Positions 34,656 to 43,842 of a stretch of DNA of 60,117 nucleotides are shown here, in pieces (positions within the stretch are counted from its first letter, which is position 1; each line of letters starts with the position of its first letter). Below the pieces are notes generated by a model. The model was not told the origin of the DNA, did no database searches, and saw nothing but the letters and a program-made list of their open reading frames with translations. This DNA comes from Aureispira sp964445645 (GTDB lineage Bacteria; Bacteroidota; Bacteroidia; Chitinophagales; Saprospiraceae): NCBI GenBank assembly GCA_964445645.1, contig CAYULH010000014.1, positions 1-60,117 on the forward strand, given 5' to 3'. The position numbers and the translations under genes were made by a program.

Positions 34656-34671
34656 GCATCTAATCAATACA

Positions 34672-34710
34672 AACAGCCCTCTTGATGCGTATCAAGAGGG
34701 CTGTTTTTTT
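34672..34710 (+). terminator. Rho-independent terminator
   Basis: ACAGCCCTCTTGAT/ATCAAGAGGGCTGT with a 4-nt loop and T7. Confidence 0.95.
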
Positions 34711-34738
34711 ATGAATTATAACTTGAAATTAAGTAGTC

Positions 34739-35362
34739 CTAAAAAGCATAATAAAGACCTATTCGGTACTGCCAGAAAGTAGTATATACAGGTGGCGGCC
34801 CATTGACACGCTGGTTAAACCAAAGTGCATTGACCAATACTTCTGTCGTAATCGAAAAACCTTTCTCAAAAGCAGTATTATAACCAATGCCCAAATTGAC
34901 CGCAGGTACAAACTGTCGGGTGAGCCTGCCCGTAGTAGAGACAACCGTATGGTTCAAGTATTCGCCCTCCACATGTGCATACAACCCTTGCAAACTTCTA
35001 ACATTGGCAAACGGACGCAAATTGGCAAACACCCTTCCACCATATACATTATCACCAACATAACGCGTACCATTCCAGTAAGCTGTATAAATATAGGTAG
35101 CCCCCACTCCTACTCCTACATGCCTATTTAATAAATACCCCACATAAGGAGAGGCATCCAAAAAAATAAAATTCCCAAACAAGACACTAAAGGTCATCCC
35201 CACAAACAGATTTTCTACATCCAAAATATTTTTGCGCCCTTCTGCTACAGGTGTTCTAGGATTAACAATGCTGACACTATCAATCATCTCATCATCAATC
35301 TGTGCCTGAACAGCAGTACTCAAGGTCAGTAAGATTGCAAAAAGGTAAAAATAACGTTGCAT
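34739..35362 (-). CDS. Outer-membrane beta-barrel protein
   Basis: 207 aa with signal peptide (RYFYLFAILLTLSTAVQAQ). Short amphipathic strands with aromatic girdles (YVGYLLNRHVGVGVGATYIY, YAHVEGEYLNHTVV, FWQYRIGLYYAF) end in aromatic Phe. Small porin-type protein; function unknown. Convergent with glutathione peroxidase. Confidence 0.82.
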   Translation of the reverse strand: MQRYFYLFAILLTLSTAVQAQIDDEMIDSVSIVNPRTPVAEGRKNILDVENLFVGMTFSVLFGNFIFLDASPYVGYLLNRHVGVGVGATYIYTAYWNGTRYVGDNVYGGRVFANLRPFANVRSLQGLYAHVEGEYLNHTVVSTTGRLTRQFVPAVNLGIGYNTAFEKGFSITTEVLVNALWFNQRVNGPPPVYTTFWQYRIGLYYAF

Positions 35363-35735
35363 ACTGGTTGATTTATAAAGTTGTTTTAAGATAACAAGAT
35401 TATTGCTATGGGTAGAATAGCAAGTTTGGGGACATCATTTGCACAAAAAATATTAACAAAACACCGTATTTTCCCAACGGTTTTACAAAACATTGCGTTT
35501 TTAGAAGTAGAATCGAGTTTTAGTCTTCACAATTCATACCAAAACACCTAGTAAAGACGTTAAATACTAGAGAAGCTTTGGTAAGACGATTGAAGGCATG
35601 AATTATCTTTTTTTGCTTATTCCCATTGGAAGATCAAAACTACTAAAAGCTTTTGCATTTAAGCTGGTTATTAGAGAAGTTAGACCAAATATTTTTAACA
35701 ACTTCTTTTATTAGAATGATGTACAATTTGTCTGA

Positions 35736-36305
35736 ATGAAATATTCTACAAAAAATACCGATCAAGAACTTGTAAAGGGCTGCCGCAAAGGCAATCGCCT
35801 AGCACAAAAGTTTTTGTATGAGCGTTACTTCGGTAAAATGCTTGGTATTGCTATGCGGTATACCAAACACCAAGAAGAGGCAATAGAAATCCTAAATGCC
35901 GCCTTCCTAAAAGTGTTTACAGGATTAGACAAATATCAGGACAACAATAACTTAGCTGGCTGGATTGCCAAAATCGTTTTCAATAGTGCTATCGACCATG
36001 TACGACGACATACCAAATACCGAAAAGTGATGAACTTTGAGGTAGAACAGGATTTGCCCGTCTACAATGATAGCATCAACCATCTTCAAGCAGAGGATTT
36101 ATTCAAACTCATTCAACAACTTCCCACTGCCTCCCGAACTGTATTTTGCTTGTATGTAGTAGACGGCTACAAACACAAAGAAGTAGCCGAAATGCTCAAT
36201 ATTACAGTTGGGACATCAAAGTGGCATTTAGCGAACGCACGCAAGGAACTACAGCGAATGATTCGACAACAAGACAGAGAAGAATTACTCGTTCGTGGTT
36301 ACTAA
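35736..36305 (+). CDS. ECF RNA polymerase sigma factor
   Basis: 189 aa sigma-70 family factor, regions 2 and 4 only. Region 2: YERYFGKMLGIAMRYTKHQEE, FLKVFTGLDKYQ, LAGWIAKIVFNSAIDHVRR. Region 4: LPTASRTVFCLYVVDGYKHKEVAEMLNITVGT. Directs transcription to a small regulon, probably for the envelope. The gene that follows is the likely anti-sigma partner. 35363-35735 upstream has no recognised gene (a 47-codon frame near 35410 is discounted). Confidence 0.93.
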   Translation: MKYSTKNTDQELVKGCRKGNRLAQKFLYERYFGKMLGIAMRYTKHQEEAIEILNAAFLKVFTGLDKYQDNNNLAGWIAKIVFNSAIDHVRRHTKYRKVMNFEVEQDLPVYNDSINHLQAEDLFKLIQQLPTASRTVFCLYVVDGYKHKEVAEMLNITVGTSKWHLANARKELQRMIRQQDREELLVRGY

Positions 36306-36362
36306 CCATTTTATGTGTTTGAACAAAAAAAAACTCCTAATAAAGTAGAAAGACTGAATGCG

Positions 36363-37865
36363 ATGAACAAATTTTACAACAATGAAGATGATTTCCTGCG
36401 CCACAAGCTCACCAGCCACGAGTTTGATGCGCTACCACAAGCTTGGGAGCAAATGTCTGCTCTCTTAGACAGCCAACCTGCTGTGGCTCGGCGTTCTGCC
36501 GGTTACTATTGGTGGGGCTTGTCTATCGCTGCCCTTTTATTTGGAGCTACTAGTGGTATTTATTATTATAATAGTAAGAATATCCCTGCCAACTCTTCCC
36601 AGCCTACTACTACCATTACTGCCAATACGCCAATGGCTTCTATAAATCAATCAGGTAATAGGTATAACCACAAAAACCAACAGTCGGTCATTGCATCTGC
36701 CGAGCAAACAACCAATGCTGCTGCCTCTATCCATACAGAAGCGGCTTCAACTATTGCTCCTGCAATACAACAACAACAACAACAAGCAAACAATACGATT
36801 ACTGCATCTAGTACACACCATACCACTAGTACTGCATCTAGTAATTCTACACTTATTGCTAAGAATAATAATGGTAATAGTAATTCCAACAACTTTGCTA
36901 CCACTAGTCCTAATCCAACTGTTAGCACAGCTAATACCCATACAAACGTAGAAACAACTACGGCAACCAATACAAACAACGAACAAGAGATTCCATTGGT
37001 AGCCAATGCAGCTACTACGACACCTAAAGTTCTAACAGAAGAACAGCAGCGTCGAATTAAGAAAACTCGCACCGAAATTATTTATCAGTACTCTACTACT
37101 CCCCTCAAGGCATTGCAAGAAAGAAGAAAACAAGCAATCGGAACGTTTGGCATCAAGGAAGAAGTAGACTTTAAAAAATCACCCATCAAATTTGGAGTTA
37201 CCGTAGGCGCAAGCACACAATTGCCTGCTATCAGCCCCCAAAAAGTGGCTTTTAGACCTACAGTTGGCGCACAAGTAAGTGGCCAGTTTGCCAAACGCCA
37301 CCACATTCAGGTAGGCGCTCAATACAAAAACTTGGCGGTAGATACCGATGCCCCTGCCGAAAACAGTTCCTACTCTGGAGATAACAACCAAAGCCAACAC
37401 CAAGCACACCAAATTAGAGGCATCAACCTAATAGAGTTTCCTGTTGTATACAAAGTACATCCACACCCCAAATACAATTTACAAGCTGGTGTAAAACCTG
37501 CTATTGTACTAGGTGTAAATTCAGAAGCCAAAAAAAGTGTTGATTTGCGTCAAGCCAATCTAGGGCTTTCCTCTTGGGACTTGGGTGTATTATTAGGAGC
37601 AGAATATTCCTTGAACAAAAATTGGTCTATTGGCATACAATACACCTTAGGGCTTTTTAATATGGCCCAAAATGCACAACCGCTGCATGACCAACAACAA
37701 GCAGCCAATAACCTTTCAAGTGATCCAATGCCAGCACAAGCCATCCACAAAGACAACGAATTGTTGGTTCCTGTTGGCAATACTCCAAGCACCAGCCACT
37801 ATATCCGCATACCCAAACAAATCAAAAACAGTGATCTCCAATTGCTTTTGAAATACAATTTCTAA
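36363..37865 (+). CDS. Anti-sigma-like membrane protein with beta-barrel-like C-terminus
   Basis: 500 aa from ATG 36363 (MNKFYNNEDDFLRHKL); GTG 36315 is in frame but less likely. Cytoplasmic N-terminus (LTSHEFDALPQAWEQMSALL), one membrane helix (YYWWGLSIAALLFGATSGIY), then a long Thr/Asn/Gln-rich linker (residues ~75-240, with a (CAA)6 run near 36768). A C-terminal domain follows, with strands of outer-membrane type (GVTVGASTQLPAIS, FPVVYKVHPHPKYNLQAGVK, LGVLLGAEYSLNKNWSIGIQ). Arrangement and position suggest an anti-sigma/sensor for the ECF factor upstream, with a link across the periplasm. The linker is prone to slippage. Confidence 0.72.
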   Translation: MNKFYNNEDDFLRHKLTSHEFDALPQAWEQMSALLDSQPAVARRSAGYYWWGLSIAALLFGATSGIYYYNSKNIPANSSQPTTTITANTPMASINQSGNRYNHKNQQSVIASAEQTTNAAASIHTEAASTIAPAIQQQQQQANNTITASSTHHTTSTASSNSTLIAKNNNGNSNSNNFATTSPNPTVSTANTHTNVETTTATNTNNEQEIPLVANAATTTPKVLTEEQQRRIKKTRTEIIYQYSTTPLKALQERRKQAIGTFGIKEEVDFKKSPIKFGVTVGASTQLPAISPQKVAFRPTVGAQVSGQFAKRHHIQVGAQYKNLAVDTDAPAENSSYSGDNNQSQHQAHQIRGINLIEFPVVYKVHPHPKYNLQAGVKPAIVLGVNSEAKKSVDLRQANLGLSSWDLGVLLGAEYSLNKNWSIGIQYTLGLFNMAQNAQPLHDQQQAANNLSSDPMPAQAIHKDNELLVPVGNTPSTSHYIRIPKQIKNSDLQLLLKYNF

Positions 37866-37910
37866 AACACTTGGTGAAGTATTACCATAAAAATTCGCAC
37901 TTTTGCCCTA

Positions 37911-37948
37911 CAACATTCCTTCTAATCCAGAGGGAATGTTGTTTTTTA
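37911..37948 (+). terminator. Rho-independent terminator
   Basis: CAACATTCC/GGAATGTTG stem with a 13-nt loop and T6; ends the ECF sigma operon. Confidence 0.85.
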
Positions 37949-37991
37949 TTCATGAAGCTGTTTACAACATCCTATTTGAGAATTTAAACGC

Positions 37992-38423
37992 ATGACACCA
38001 CCACTATTCAAAGCAGCAGATTTAGACGCTCTAAGAGCATTAATTCCTACGCTGTTACCTTTTGTCCAAAAACACAAAAAAATCGCCTTTGTAGGCGAAA
38101 TGGGCGCAGGCAAAACCACCCTCATCAAATTACTTTGTGAGGCACTAGACGCATTAGATACCGCCACAAGCCCCACCTTTGCTATTGTTAATGTATATGC
38201 TACACCCACCATTCCTATACACCATCTGGATTTATATCGACTAAATTCTGAAGAAGAAGGATTTTCTATCGGTCTCTTGGAACTTTTTGAGGATAATAGT
38301 TATTGTTTTATTGAATGGCCGCAAGTCATGGAAGCCTACTTGCCCGAAGAAACCCTTTGGTTAACACTAACGGTAGGAGACCAAGAAGAGCGACTTATTC
38401 AATTACAAACAACAATGCCATAA
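37992..38423 (+). CDS. tsaE: tRNA threonylcarbamoyladenosine biosynthesis ATPase TsaE
   Basis: 143 aa. P-loop GEMGAGKTTLIKLLCEAL, plus SPTFAIVNVY and HHLDLYRL (strand and switch of the family), and FIEWPQVMEAYLPEE. Needed with TsaBCD for t6A37 on tRNAs. Precedes tRNA-Gln. Confidence 0.95.
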   Translation: MTPPLFKAADLDALRALIPTLLPFVQKHKKIAFVGEMGAGKTTLIKLLCEALDALDTATSPTFAIVNVYATPTIPIHHLDLYRLNSEEEGFSIGLLELFEDNSYCFIEWPQVMEAYLPEETLWLTLTVGDQEERLIQLQTTMP

Positions 38424-38457
38424 AAAACAGAAAAAGTTATTTTTTTCTTGCCAAAAT

Positions 38458-38488
38458 TTTGCATTTTGTTTTTGATACTCTATATTTG
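38458..38488 (+). promoter_or_regulatory. Promoter of tRNA-Gln
   Basis: TTTG (38458-38461), 19-nt spacer, TATATTTG (38481-38488); the tRNA starts 21 nt later. An ideal Bacteroidota promoter and the best support for the phylum. Confidence 0.8.
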
Positions 38489-38508
38489 CATTCGCTTCGA
38501 GGAAGTAA

Positions 38509-38580
38509 TGGCCCATGGTGTAATTGGCAACACTCCGGTTTTTGGTACCGTCATTCAAGGTTCGAGTCCTTGTGGGCCAA
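38509..38580 (+). tRNA. tRNA-Gln(UUG)
   Basis: 72 nt: acceptor TGGCCCA/TGGGCCA, D stem GTGT/ACAC, anticodon arm CCGGT-TTTTGGT-ACCGT with anticodon TTG, T arm CAAGG-TTCGAGT-CCTTG. The first anticodon pair is C-T. CCA is not encoded. Terminator follows. Confidence 0.97.
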
Positions 38581-38584
38581 CAAA

Positions 38585-38618
38585 AAGTCTCTAATCAACT
38601 GATTAGAGACTTTTTTTA
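38585..38618 (+). terminator. Terminator of tRNA-Gln
   Basis: AAGTCTCTAATC/GATTAGAGACTT plus T7. 38619-39053 beyond it is AT-rich, with no gene that I can support; it should include the HU promoter. Confidence 0.93.
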
Positions 38619-39053
38619 TTGTAGCCTGTCCATCTGCCCCCCTAACACTCCATCCTCCCCAAAAAACTTACAGCTAGTCTTATTACAATAGTTTTTTTTT
38701 GAGAGTTTTGATTTACAATTACATTAATATAAACGACTTAGGAGTATTTTTGAAGTTATTTTTTTTGAAATCTCGCAAAAGAATATAAATTTGTAATTAA
38801 CTTCCCTTAAAAGCATACCATTAACCCTTAGTTTAGCGTTTAAACTATAAATCATTCCCCTCAATTATATTCCTACCTTCAACATACCCATTACACCAGT
38901 ATTCTGTAGATAAAGCGTCTAATTAACTCCAATAGAGTAGAGCAGTTTTTAAGGCATTTTGTAATTAAAATTTTGACATTTTTACTTAGTGGATTAATTA
39001 TAATACTACAAAAAAACATTACAGCTATTCTGGTAATAAACGAACAACTAACT

Positions 39054-39374
39054 ATGAACAAAGGAGAGTTAATTGATAGAATTGCTAAAAAAGCAAGTTT
39101 GAGAAAAGCAGATGCAGCGGCTGCCCTTGATGCAGTATTAGAATCTATTCAAGAAGCCCTAGAACACGGAGAAAAAGTAACCCTAGTCAACTTTTGCACG
39201 CTTTATCCTAGCTACAAAGCTCCCCGAAAAGGGATCAACCCCTCTAACAAAAAACCAGTGATGATAGGGGAAAAAGTAACGGTCAAATTCAAGACAGGCA
39301 AAATACTAGCCGATGCTGTCAACAATCCCAAACTCCTGAAAGCATTAAAACCTGATCCAGAATCCAAAAAGTAG
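39054..39374 (+). CDS. HU/IHF-family DNA-binding protein
   Basis: 106 aa from ATG 39054 (MNKGELIDRIAKKASL). HU core: KKASLRKADAAAALDAVLES, EALEHGEKVTLVNFCTL, then the arm region APRKGINPSNKKPVMIGEKV (arm slightly unusual) and KFKTGKILADAVN. Bends and compacts DNA. Its stop is 6 bp from the stop of the convergent GGGP synthase gene. Confidence 0.92.
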   Translation: MNKGELIDRIAKKASLRKADAAAALDAVLESIQEALEHGEKVTLVNFCTLYPSYKAPRKGINPSNKKPVMIGEKVTVKFKTGKILADAVNNPKLLKALKPDPESKK

Positions 39375-39388
39375 CTCAAGCTACTTTT
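39367..39388. terminator. Hairpin spanning both convergent stop codons
   Basis: AAAAGTAGCT/AGCTACTTTT with a 2-nt loop covers the ends of the HU and GGGP synthase genes and has T4 on either strand, so it could act as a shared terminator. Confidence 0.65.
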
Positions 39389-40127
39389 CGTGTACTGCCT
39401 TGGCTATAGATGCCATCAACTGTGGTTGCTGTTCCAACAAATTCCCCACAACAATGACATCAGCCCCTGCCCTCACATTGGCCTGTGCTTGGGCAGCGGA
39501 GCGAATGCCCCCACCTATGATAAGTGGAATATCGACCGCAGCACTAACGGACTCTATCATGGTGGTACTAATTGGGCGTTGTGCGCCACTACCTGCATCC
39601 ATATAGAGCATTTTTAGCCCAAGCAATTCGCCAGCCATTGCGGTGCAAACAGCTATACTGTCTTTGTCGGCAGGTATTGGAAAGGTATTGGACATGTAAG
39701 AAACGGAGGTAGGCACGCCTCCATCTATCAGCATATAACCTGTCGAAATGATTTCTAAGGGGCTAATTTTTAGATAAGGAGCAATTTCAACATGTTTTCC
39801 TATCAATAATTCTGCATTCCTACCAGAGATAAGCGACAATAACAAAAGACCATCGGCTCGGTAACTCAATTGGCGAGAACTCCCCGGAAATAAAATCACA
39901 GGAATAGATGCTTGTGCCTTAATCAAAGAGATCATCTCATCCAATTCATTATTTACAACCAAACTTCCCCCTACAAAAAAATAATCGACTTGGGCTTGTA
40001 CCGCCAACTCCACCAAGGGAGGGATTTCTGCGATTGTTAGCTTATCGGGATCTATCAGTACTGCAAACTTCTTCTTTCCTGCCAATTTGTCTACTAAAAG
40101 CTGCTTGTAAATTTGATATTCTGCCAT
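39381..40127 (-). CDS. pcrB: Geranylgeranylglyceryl/heptaprenylglyceryl phosphate synthase
   Basis: 248 aa TIM-barrel prenyltransferase. FAVLIDPDKLTIAEIPPLVE, DYFFVGGSLVVNNELDEMI, VILFPGSSRQLSY, YMDAGSGAQRPIS and IIGGGIRSAAQA are typical. Transfers an isoprenoid chain to glycerol-1-phosphate. Bacteroidota members exist and their lipid product is not settled. Gene symbol follows family usage only. Confidence 0.88.
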   Translation of the reverse strand: MAEYQIYKQLLVDKLAGKKKFAVLIDPDKLTIAEIPPLVELAVQAQVDYFFVGGSLVVNNELDEMISLIKAQASIPVILFPGSSRQLSYRADGLLLLSLISGRNAELLIGKHVEIAPYLKISPLEIISTGYMLIDGGVPTSVSYMSNTFPIPADKDSIAVCTAMAGELLGLKMLYMDAGSGAQRPISTTMIESVSAAVDIPLIIGGGIRSAAQAQANVRAGADVIVVGNLLEQQPQLMASIAKAVHEK

Positions 40128-40517
40128 AATGACCTTTTTAAAGAAAAATGCGCCTTAAAAAAGGTAAAAGTAGGGTTTTAAAAACAATTTATGAATGCTA
40201 TTAGGCTGCTTTTGTTTAAGATTCCTCCCAAACCAAGCTATCTCCGCCCTCCAATCCATATATTCGCCCTTATTCCAAAATAGTCCTACTGATTGGCTTA
40301 TTTGTTGCAGTTAAAATAAATAAATCACAGGCTATTTTTGGTAAAAAAATGCGTTATATTTTGCAGTTTTTTTATAATTCTTCCATACACAATTAATACA
40401 TTTAATACCTGATTTCGGCACGGTATAACACAGCATTTGCCTTCCCTACAGCGTTATCCATTATAGCAACAATGACCGCCCTTTATTTCATTCACTAACT
40501 ATCTAAACAATTTGCTT

Positions 40518-41288
40518 ATGCGTTTATTCTTATTGCTCTCAGCGTTTATTACAATGGCATTTATTGCTTGTGATAAGACCACCGAACCAGAAGTTCCAAC
40601 AGGAACCTTAGAACTAATTTTTAAAGCGCGCTATGAAGGCGCACCTATGCCAACCTACAGCGACATCAATACAGGCAAAACAGAACCGTCTAGTCTTCTT
40701 TTTAAGAAAATAGAATTTTTTATTTCTGAAATTAAGGGCAAACAAGATGGAAAAATGGTTGAGATAGCTGATGTAAGTTATGTTACACTCAACAACTTAT
40801 CCGATGCCGCCAAAGCTGAAGAAGGCTACAAAGTGACCTTAACCAATGTACCTGTGGGCGATTATAGCCAACTGGCCTATGGTGTGGGGGTGCCCGATGC
40901 CATCAATGCAACCTCCCCCGGAGATTATGACTCGAACTCCCCTTTAGGCATGAATGCCAATTACTGGGCGAGCTGGCAAAGCTATATCCTCTGCAAGATT
41001 GAAGGCGATGCAACCCTAGCCAGTGGTCTAAAAGAAGGATTCTTGTACCATGCTGGTGTCAATGGTATGTATCAAGAACGCACCTTTGACAAAGACTTTA
41101 CCATCAATGAGGGAGAAACTAGTACGCTTGTTTTCCACCTTCACGCTAGAGATTTGTTCTTTAAGTCAGGACAAGAAATTGATGTCGTAGCCGATCCTAG
41201 CACCCATTCAGGGCCAGCAGGGAGCGATGCTTATAAATTGGCAGAAAAAGCAATTACCAATTTGGCCGATGCCTTGCATGTTCAATAA
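40518..41288 (+). CDS. MbnP-like copper-binding lipoprotein
   Basis: 256 aa from ATG 40518; lipobox FIAC (Cys ~17). MbnP-type body: TGTLELIFKARYEGAPM, FKKIEFFISEIKG, VTLTNVPVGDYSQLAYGVGV, NANYWASWQSYILCKIEG, FLYHAGVNGMYQERTFDKDF, TLVFHLHARDLF. In methanotrophs MbnP partners with the di-haem enzyme MbnH, which oxidises a Trp of MbnP to kynurenine and so allows Cu(I) binding. The Trp residues in YWASWQSY are candidates. Two MbnH-like genes follow. 40128-40517 upstream is non-coding apart from its promoter region. Confidence 0.82.
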   Translation: MRLFLLLSAFITMAFIACDKTTEPEVPTGTLELIFKARYEGAPMPTYSDINTGKTEPSSLLFKKIEFFISEIKGKQDGKMVEIADVSYVTLNNLSDAAKAEEGYKVTLTNVPVGDYSQLAYGVGVPDAINATSPGDYDSNSPLGMNANYWASWQSYILCKIEGDATLASGLKEGFLYHAGVNGMYQERTFDKDFTINEGETSTLVFHLHARDLFFKSGQEIDVVADPSTHSGPAGSDAYKLAEKAITNLADALHVQ

Positions 41289-41308
41289 GTAAGTTGCACC
41301 GTTTTTGG

Positions 41309-41342
41309 GTTGTTCACAAAAGTTAGCGCTTTTGTGGACAAC
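41309..41342 (+). promoter_or_regulatory. Intra-operon hairpin after mbnP
   Basis: A 14-bp stem GTTGTTCACAAAAG/CTTTTGTGGACAAC (one G-U) with a 6-nt loop and no proper T-run, 20 bp after the MbnP stop. Likely a partial terminator or RNA stabiliser that lowers expression of the peroxidases relative to MbnP. Confidence 0.65.
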
Positions 41343-41364
41343 TATTTTGCCTAAATTTTCGCCT

Positions 41365-42537
41365 ATGTACTACAAGATTTTTACTGTTTTTTTTCTAATT
41401 ATAATTGGAGTCATTGCTTGTAGGCCAACCTCAGAGACCTTGTTCTCCAAAGCAGACAACGACCTGAGCAATATTCCTTACCGTCCTACAGCGTATACCG
41501 TTGTCCCCCCCCAAGGTTTTCCTGCTATGGAAATCCCTGAAGATAACCCCATGACAGAAGAAGGCATTCGTTTGGGTAGACATCTGTTTTATGATCCTAT
41601 TCTTTCTTTCGATTCAACAGTTTCTTGTGCGAGTTGCCACCAACAAGAGAAGGCGTTTACGGATGGGAAGGCATTTTCTACAGGTATTAATGGCTTGACT
41701 GGTAAGCGCAGTTCTATGTCCTTGATAAATGTAGGCTATAACTGGGTGCGTGGGCGCAAGCACAATTTTATGTGGGATGGGCGTTTTGCTACCTTAGAGG
41801 AGCAAGTCATCAAAGGGCCCATTGTTGATCCTGTAGAAATGGCCAACACCCGAGAGAACCTAGAACGTACCTTGCGAAAACACCCCCTTTATCCACCAAT
41901 GTTTAGGGCAGCTTTTGGCATTAGCAACAGCCAAGAAATCACACTTGAAATGGTGGGCAAGGCCATTGCCCAATTTGAACGCACCCTCAACTCTGCCCGT
42001 TCTATGTATGACAAAGATGTTTGGGATAGTTTTGTTTATTTGAATCCACAAGAACTCAATGGTATGGAAATTTTTATAGGGGATGCGGCTGGTGCGCCTA
42101 GCAGCAAGGACGGCGAATGCGCCCATTGTCATAGTTTTTCGACCAACAAAGCACTGTTTGCACGCAATGAGTTTTCTAATAATGGTCTCGATAGTGCTGT
42201 TAGTTTAGTCCATTTTTTGGATTATGGCTTAGGAGGAATTACCAGCAATACACCCGACAATGGGATGTTTAGAGAGGTGAGCCTAAGAAATATTGCCCTG
42301 ACCGCCCCCTATATGCACGATGGCCGCTTCCAAACCTTAGAGGAGGTGATGGAACATTACACCCGTGGCGTACATCCTGCGCCCAACTTGGCCTCCGAGC
42401 TTAGTACGGCCACCACCCTACCCCAATTAACCGCATCAGAAAAGGAAGACGTTATTGCTTTCTTGCACGCTCTAACAGATACTAGTTATATTTACAAGGA
42501 AGAATGGAGCAATCCTTTTGAGCATTCGGAGAATTAA
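41365..42537 (+). CDS. Di-haem cytochrome c peroxidase/MbnH-like protein, copy 1
   Basis: 390 aa from ATG 41365 (MYYKIFTVFFLIIIGVIAC), a lipoprotein. Two CxxCH haem sites: VSCASCHQQEK (N-terminal domain) and GECAHCHSFSTN (C-terminal domain). GRHLFYDPILS, KRSSMSLINVGYN, TAPYMHDGRFQTLEEV and GVHPAPNL are family hallmarks. Oxidises a partner protein or reduces peroxide in the periplasm. About 75% similar by eye to the next gene; 19 bp separate the stop and start. Confidence 0.93.
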   Translation: MYYKIFTVFFLIIIGVIACRPTSETLFSKADNDLSNIPYRPTAYTVVPPQGFPAMEIPEDNPMTEEGIRLGRHLFYDPILSFDSTVSCASCHQQEKAFTDGKAFSTGINGLTGKRSSMSLINVGYNWVRGRKHNFMWDGRFATLEEQVIKGPIVDPVEMANTRENLERTLRKHPLYPPMFRAAFGISNSQEITLEMVGKAIAQFERTLNSARSMYDKDVWDSFVYLNPQELNGMEIFIGDAAGAPSSKDGECAHCHSFSTNKALFARNEFSNNGLDSAVSLVHFLDYGLGGITSNTPDNGMFREVSLRNIALTAPYMHDGRFQTLEEVMEHYTRGVHPAPNLASELSTATTLPQLTASEKEDVIAFLHALTDTSYIYKEEWSNPFEHSEN

Positions 42538-42556
42538 AAGCAAATCATCAATAGCT

Positions 42557-43705
42557 ATGAAAAATACCATTATACTATTTACCCTATTCTTGTTTGTGCT
42601 GGTTGCTTGTGTACCAACAGAGCCTTTGGATATGGGAAGGGATCTAAGCCATATCAACTACAATCCTACGGCTTATACGGTGGTGCCGCCCAAGGGACTT
42701 CCCCCTATGGAAATTCCAGCCAATAACCCTATGACCGAAGAGGGCATTCGCTTGGGCCGACACCTGTTTTATGATCCCATTCTTTCTTTGGATTCGACTA
42801 TTTCGTGTGCCAGTTGTCACAAACAAGAAAAAGCCTTTACCGATGGTATGGCACTCTCTACTGGTATTGATGGCTTGGTAGGCAAGCGCAGTTCTATGTC
42901 GTTAATTAATGTGGGATATAATTGGATTCGCAGCAGAGCGCACAATTTTATGTGGGATGGCCGTTTTGCTACATTGGAGGAACTCTCTATCAAAGGGCCT
43001 ATTGTTGATCCCGTAGAAATGGCCAATACCCTAGAAAACCTAGAGGAAACCCTCCAAAAACATCCCACTTATCCCGATATGTTTAGAGAAGCCTTTGGGA
43101 TTAGCAACAGCAAAGAAATCAAAGCAGAAATGGTGGGCAAAGCCTTGGCGCAGTTTCAACGCACCCTCAACTCGGCCAATTCTATGTACGACCAAGATGT
43201 GTGGGTACCGGGGGTGTTTATGAGTACACAGGCGGTCAATGGCCGTGATCTTTTTGAGGGTGATGCCAATGGTTTGCCAAGCAGCAAAGATGCCGAATGC
43301 GCCCACTGCCATAGTTTTTCTACCCAAAAAGCCTTGTTTGCCCGCAATGAGTTTTCTAATAATGGATTGGACTCGGTTACTAGTCTGACCGATTTCTTGG
43401 ATTATGGATTTGGCGGTGCTACCAATAATACGCCTGATAACGGCATGTTTAGAGAAGTGAGTTTGAGAAATATTGCTCTCACTGCCCCCTACATGCACGA
43501 TGGCCGTTTCCAAACACTAGAAGAAGTACTCGACCACTATGTAAGTGGCGTACATCCTGCCCCCAACTTGGCCTCCGAACTCACGACCGCCAACAGCTTG
43601 CCCTATCTCACGCAAACCGATAAAGAAGATATTATTGCGTTCTTGCACGCACTCACCGATACCAGTTATATTCATAAAGAAGAATGGAGCAATCCATTTG
43701 AGTAA
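42557..43705 (+). CDS. Di-haem cytochrome c peroxidase/MbnH-like protein, copy 2
   Basis: 382 aa from ATG 42557; lipobox VLVAC. Same haem sites (ISCASCHKQEK, AECAHCHSFSTQ) and the same C-terminal FLHALTDTSYIHKEEWSNPF. Tandem paralogue of the gene before it, with most variation in the N-terminal leader and around residues 225-245 (DVWVPGVFMSTQ versus DVWDSFVYLNPQ). Probably a duplication that allowed two substrates or a heterodimer. Confidence 0.93.
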   Translation: MKNTIILFTLFLFVLVACVPTEPLDMGRDLSHINYNPTAYTVVPPKGLPPMEIPANNPMTEEGIRLGRHLFYDPILSLDSTISCASCHKQEKAFTDGMALSTGIDGLVGKRSSMSLINVGYNWIRSRAHNFMWDGRFATLEELSIKGPIVDPVEMANTLENLEETLQKHPTYPDMFREAFGISNSKEIKAEMVGKALAQFQRTLNSANSMYDQDVWVPGVFMSTQAVNGRDLFEGDANGLPSSKDAECAHCHSFSTQKALFARNEFSNNGLDSVTSLTDFLDYGFGGATNNTPDNGMFREVSLRNIALTAPYMHDGRFQTLEEVLDHYVSGVHPAPNLASELTTANSLPYLTQTDKEDIIAFLHALTDTSYIHKEEWSNPFE

Positions 43706-43730
43706 ATTTTAGATTTTTTGTCTTTATACG

Positions 43731-43775
43731 CAACATCCTATAGTGGGAATACAACCCAAGTATAGGATGTTGTGT
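43731..43775 (+). terminator. Terminator of the MbnP/MbnH operon
   Basis: CAACATCCTATA and TATAGGATGTTG pair around a 17-nt loop, followed by TGTTTTAT. Confidence 0.8.
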
Positions 43776-43842
43776 TTTATCTTCATAGATTTTACTTATT
43801 TTAGCCTTTCTTAATTATTCCACTTTCGTAAATAACCAACTT

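Noticed and set aside
35410..35553. 47-codon frame before the ECF sigma gene
   Set aside because: No recognisable features or start signal; such a length is expected by chance in this AT-rich stretch.
36647..37072. Minus-strand hydrophobic frame opposite the anti-sigma-like linker
   Set aside because: It is the reverse complement of a Thr/Asn/Gln-rich stretch, which reads as Val/Leu-rich on the other strand.
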